Assembly (NCBI GenBank): GCA_900239685.1
Contig: OENT01000934.1
Location: 1-64,000 of the forward strand
Direction: 5' to 3'
Source: Rotaria macrura
Lineage: Eukaryota > Rotifera > Eurotatoria > Philodinida > Philodinidae
DNA: 64,000 nucleotides
In this document: one piece after another, positions 60,196-64,000 of the stretch
Layout: each line of letters opens with the position of its first letter
Position numbering within the stretch: the first letter of the stretch is position 1
Translations under genes and position numbers: made by a program
Notes under the pieces: model-generated
What the model saw: only the letters and a program-made list of their open reading frames with translations
The model's database searches: none
Told to the model about the DNA's origin: nothing

Positions 60196-60874
60196 CAGAG
60201 CTTTGCTGGACGGGATGGGACAATAGAAATGAAAAGGTGGCGAGATTGAGCAGGACAGGACTCATTCCTCTCTGAGACCTGATCAATTAACTTCATTGTC
60301 CCTTCAATTCCATACAGGCACAAATGGCATTGAGTATTGTGCATTCATTACAGTTTTGCAACAACTATGCATTGAGTGAAGCATGCAGACGTTGAAGATC
60401 ATTCGATTGGTTTTCTTCACACAATGTCAATATGTCACTTGTATGAAACGATACAGTGATTGATTTGTAATCATTGTTCACGTCATTCCGATCTTTTTTT
60501 CATTATTTAGATTTTGATAATATACTTTTTCTTCGATCAGTTACTCGAGGAGCAGTAATTTAGCTAGTGTTTCGTTTTGTAATTGTCATTGTTTTCTTTT
60601 TTATAATAAGGAGTTTCTCATGTAAATATTACTGTAAAACAATCTTGTCGTGTAAATATCATCGTGATGTGAAGTTTTTTCATATTAATGTTATCTTTGA
60701 ATTGATAAATAGTAAAATAAATGGATTTCATTGAACAAGAGAGTAGAAATTAACTAGTACGTTTCAATCGCATTATCGAATGAACAGAAGAAATTTCGTT
60801 TATATCTTAGAATAACATTGGATGGGACAGGATTGGAAATTCTTTTGGTCGTCCTGCAGAGCTCTGCATAACAT
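60188..60874. mobile_element. hAT-type MITE, 671 bp, 8-bp TSD (7/8)
   Basis: The element spans 60196-60866. The left end is cagagctttgctggacg and the reverse complement of the right end is cagagctctgcaggacg (15 of 17). Flanks are gataacat (60188-60195) and cataacat (60867-60874), alike at 7 of 8. gggatgggac-type sequence follows the ends, as in many hAT MITEs. No transposase frame is visible. Confidence 0.7.
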
Positions 60875-63248
60875 CATTTCGATTTAACAATAGAGGACTT
60901 TCCTTATCTAAGAAATACTCAGACAGATTTTGTTAATTGACTAAATTTCATATCATAAACATTGCAGTCTTGCTGTTCAGATACAATTATAAATGTTCTT
61001 CACACGGATCTGCACAACGTCTTTTAGTAATAAGAAATTTGAAAACATAACAGTACACTTTGATAAGCCAAACATACCATTGTGGCCGCAATCTTGCATT
61101 CTATTTTCTTCTCGTCTTTATAAAACTTGTAATCGATGTTTTATACGACTGACCATTTTAGCACTAACCGATTGTCTTACTTAATCGGCAACACCTGTCA
61201 CATTGTTGTTTGGTCAATCTTAGTGCAGTCATTGTCGACATTCTACCAGTACTATACTTTTCAAAATTCGATGATATTTTTGTTGATATTCACAGTTTGT
61301 TATCGACATGAGACATTAGTTAGTACTCCTGCATCGTCGTAGAGATTAAAACTATGGTTTTCAAGTTGTTTAATCGCCCTGGAATAAACTAAAGGTCAAT
61401 GTTTACCTTAACAGATGTTGTTCGATTAAAAGTGTTCTGGTATGGTTGTTTTCTTGTTTTTTCAGTAAGCATTGAAGAATTAATGCCTTTTCACATTTGA
61501 GGATTTCTTTATTCGAGAAATGCATGGGAAAAAAAAGCTTGGAATATTCGCCATTCAGTGATCTCATTATTTTTAATGCTCGAAGTCTTGCAAAGATTCA
61601 TGGTTTGCTCTAATGTTTGTAAATGCAGCAAAACAAAATGCCAGTTTTAATCATTAATGGTCTATTATTCTGTTTCTTGGTTTCTCATCGTTCTATTACA
61701 GCTATTTTAGTTTTTAATTTGAATGCAAAAGTCAGATAACGTTATAAAGACTTTGATACTCTACAAAATTCTCCACGGCAATCAATATAAATATGTTTCT
61801 AAAGTGGGATATTGTTTACTTTGTCACAATTTACAATTACAGTAATCAGTGCTATGAAATATATGCAAAGCATTCTGCTAATTAATATGTTCTTCGATCA
61901 TAAGATGATCATTACATGGTACTTGAAGATTTCTCTGTCATGCAGATAAATGAATCAAACTTTTGCGTGCTGTTCTTTATTGATGACAACTCTAATCTGT
62001 CAGTCTCCTACAGTCGAACAGCTCAACTTCCATGGAATCATCAACAGCGATTAAATTACAACGGATATCATAACGATCAATATCGACATTAATTTATCAT
62101 TGAGTTGCATTCCTTTAGTTTGAGAAAGTAGCATTATATATTTTTTCCAACTTTATGGTTTGCGATTGTCTCATCTCCTGTACTGAAATTTTTCATCAGA
62201 TTAAAGATCTAGTATTCTGTCACATTGCTTCCAAACGCACAAATCATGCACAAATGATTTGTCTGCTGACATTTTTGATTCATATGCATATATACAAGTA
62301 TAAGTACTTGTCAATGTAATTCAGTAGAAATTTTATACACAGAAAAGAGTTCCAATAGAAATATCTAAATTATTCTATGTTCCCAATACTTCATACAATC
62401 AAATTGTACGCTTGTAATGAGTCTGCGAATGATTGTTGTTTACTTCGTTCCCTTTGTTTGTCAAGTAAAATTAGTCATCGGTGTGTATCAGTTTCTCGTA
62501 AGCCGTAATGATTTTAATTATTTTAATATTCATAAAGATTTTATAGATGCAAAGAATCAAAATAATTTCGTACTTAATCAATCAGTCAGATATTCACACT
62601 GTCCCCAATTAAAACATCAAAATTCTGTCTGATCTAATCGATAGTTTCTCTACAGAGCCAGTAAGAAAAAATAATGTGAAGGAAATATAATTCATAGAAT
62701 ATTGTATTTATTACAATAAAGCCAGCACTAATGACTTCATGAACTTGAGACTGAAAGAAATCAAAAGTTTACTTTTCTATTTTCTCTATCTTTCAAAAAA
62801 TGTTTTAATTGGTACTTTAGATTTGTGTCTACACTCTTTTATATACATATTTTACAAGAAAAGAATTATCTCCATTAAAAGAAGCCATGCTATTTTGCTT
62901 TTTTATTTTTCTACTGAAACATAAAATACTTATGTGATGTACACAAAAAAAGAAACCTATTCATATGCAAAAGTAGGATGACTGGCGAACAATCTCTCAC
63001 TCACTTTATATTGCCTGAAAACGTTTGAACAACTCCATTAGTTTCCCTTCGGTCTATAAACAGGTATCAGAACGTATACGTTTTTGAAAAACGATATGAA
63101 TAAACGTGAGTCTCTTCCAAGATAACAAATGTCGTTGGGACCAGTCACAAGTAACTAATCATTGTCACTTATTTTTTTACAAAGAACTGTTCCCTATAAT
63201 GATTAATCTTTTTTGTTTGCAATTTCCAGTAAACTCATTCCGTTGAAC
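60875..63248. other. Gene-free stretch; possible decayed membrane-protein fragment near 61.1 kb
   Basis: Between about 61070 and 61340 two overlapping frames hold hydrophobic segments (RLTILALTDCLT; LIGNTCHIVVWSILVQSL) that faintly resemble a seven-helix receptor with a broken frame. I cannot support this as a gene. The rest shows nothing recognisable. Confidence 0.3.
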
Positions 63249-63249
63249 T

Positions 63250-63552
63250 GCCCAGGTCGAAAACTCTGACACAAGATCTTATGAACTACATACACGATCT
63301 TGGAATATGGGTGAAATCTGACAAGAATCTGGCAAAAAATCGTCGTCTCTGAAATCTTGCATAAGATCTCACAGTCAGATTCTTGAAAGATCTTGTAAAT
63401 GTGTATGATCTTTCAAGAATCTGAATGTCTGATCTGATGCAAGATCTCACAGACTACGATTTTCATACGATTTTTCTTCTGATCTTACAAGATCATACAA
63501 GATCAGATGCAGAATCTTATCAGATCTTAACATCTGGTTGTTTGCCCTGGGG
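63250..63552. repeat. GATCT-rich palindromic repeat block
   Basis: The block is bounded by cccaggtcgaaa on the left and a right end whose reverse complement reads cccagggcaaac. Its interior repeats aagatctcacag and agatcttg motifs in both orientations. The centre is a perfect 18-nt inverted repeat, tcagattcttgaaagatc (63375-63392) against 63407-63424, with a 14-nt loop. No target duplication was found. caggtcgaaaa recurs just outside at about 63564, so a second copy may begin there. Confidence 0.55.
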
Positions 63553-63875
63553 TGACATCTAACCAGGTCGAAAAATCAGATTTTTAGACTTTGGCAAACC
63601 GAAAACGATATGTGTAAGAACAGCACACATGTTAAACACCATCATTTTGAGATTTTTCTGAGTCTTCAATCAAGATGAGTGACGCTTCTAAAGTCTCTAA
63701 ATAACTTATCCTTTCAAATTTTTATCGAAGAAATTTGGAAGGCATATTAATGCACTGAAAACAATAACACTCTAAGTAACACATCCAAAATTTTTACGCG
63801 AACCCATGAAAATATGCTAAAATATGGATGTCATGGACATTGTCCGCAAATTAAAAGATTTAGAAAAAACGTCCC

Positions 63876-63901
63876 AAAAAAGACCTTTAAAGGTCTTTTT
63901 T
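63876..63901. repeat. Perfect 26-bp palindrome
   Basis: gacctttaaaggtc is flanked by A6 on the left and T6 on the right, with no spacer. It is self-complementary over all 26 bp. It lies in gene-free DNA and could be a MITE end, a cruciform or, on either strand, a hairpin followed by T6. Confidence 0.7.
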
Positions 63902-64000
63902 GTAAAACAATGATTTGGGAATCTAGGAATGATATAAATGAGAATTTAGTATTTGGTGTAATTGTTTTTCAAGCGGAGGCCTGATTTCAAAAGCAGAAAT

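Noticed and set aside
60993..61342. Possible broken seven-helix receptor
   Set aside because: Only two short hydrophobic stretches in different frames hint at it. There is no conserved receptor motif such as a DRY box or NPxxY.

Overview
The window looks like nuclear DNA of a small-intron, AT-rich metazoan, most likely a bdelloid rotifer (Adineta/Rotaria type). This taxonomic call is an inference from about 30% GC by eye, many GT-AG introns of 55-85 nt, metazoan gene content and the style of the proteins; no marker gene settles it. Seven of the eight protein-coding genes lie on the + strand (18.8-54.9 kb) and one on the - strand (9.3-16.6 kb). I built each model exon by exon from GT-AG sites and homology. 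All eight close in frame, and seven carry recognisable domains; the model at 20.2-22.1 kb rests on splice phase alone.

Layout. 1-9.26 kb is gene-poor, with one doubtful ORF, a candidate inverted-repeat element, a strong hairpin and a hAT-type non-autonomous transposon with a perfect 8-bp target duplication. 9.26-16.64 kb (-) is a complete alpha-actinin gene (912 aa) with a tandem pair of 86-nt exons that look mutually exclusive. One of its introns carries a Tc1/mariner-like inverted-repeat element. 18.84-20.01 kb (+) encodes an E2-like (UBC-fold) protein with the catalytic Cys position occupied by Ser. 20.15-22.10 kb is an unrecognised six-exon gene only 142 bp downstream. 23.58-29.41 kb is an AIFM3/AIFL-type Rieske plus FAD/NAD oxidoreductase (598 aa) with another hAT-type MITE in its last intron. 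29.54-36.18 kb, only 123 bp further on, is the most striking gene: a RIG-I-like receptor (880 aa) whose N-terminus is a RING finger plus a B-box-like zinc domain instead of CARDs, followed by the DECH helicase and a RIG-I-type zinc-binding C-terminal domain. 37.86-48.05 kb is a full Pumilio (985 aa, eight PUF repeats with the canonical recognition code). 49.5-54.9 kb holds two tandem vWA-domain paralogues, both exactly 304 aa, each with an N-terminal PPPY motif and a C-terminal CaaX box (CAIQ and CLIL). 54.9-64 kb has no gene I can support; it holds a third hAT-type MITE, a GATCT-rich palindromic block and a perfect 26-bp palindrome.

How the genes relate. Two gene pairs (E2-like/unknown and AIFM3/RIG-I-like) are close, same-strand and separated by poly(A) signals followed by a pyrimidine-rich AG just before the next ATG. 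That layout fits spliced-leader operons, which would suit a bdelloid. The other genes appear to be independent units. The RING/B-box-RIG-I-like protein joins in one chain an E3-type module and an RNA sensor that in vertebrates act in trans, and is the best candidate for an undescribed system here.
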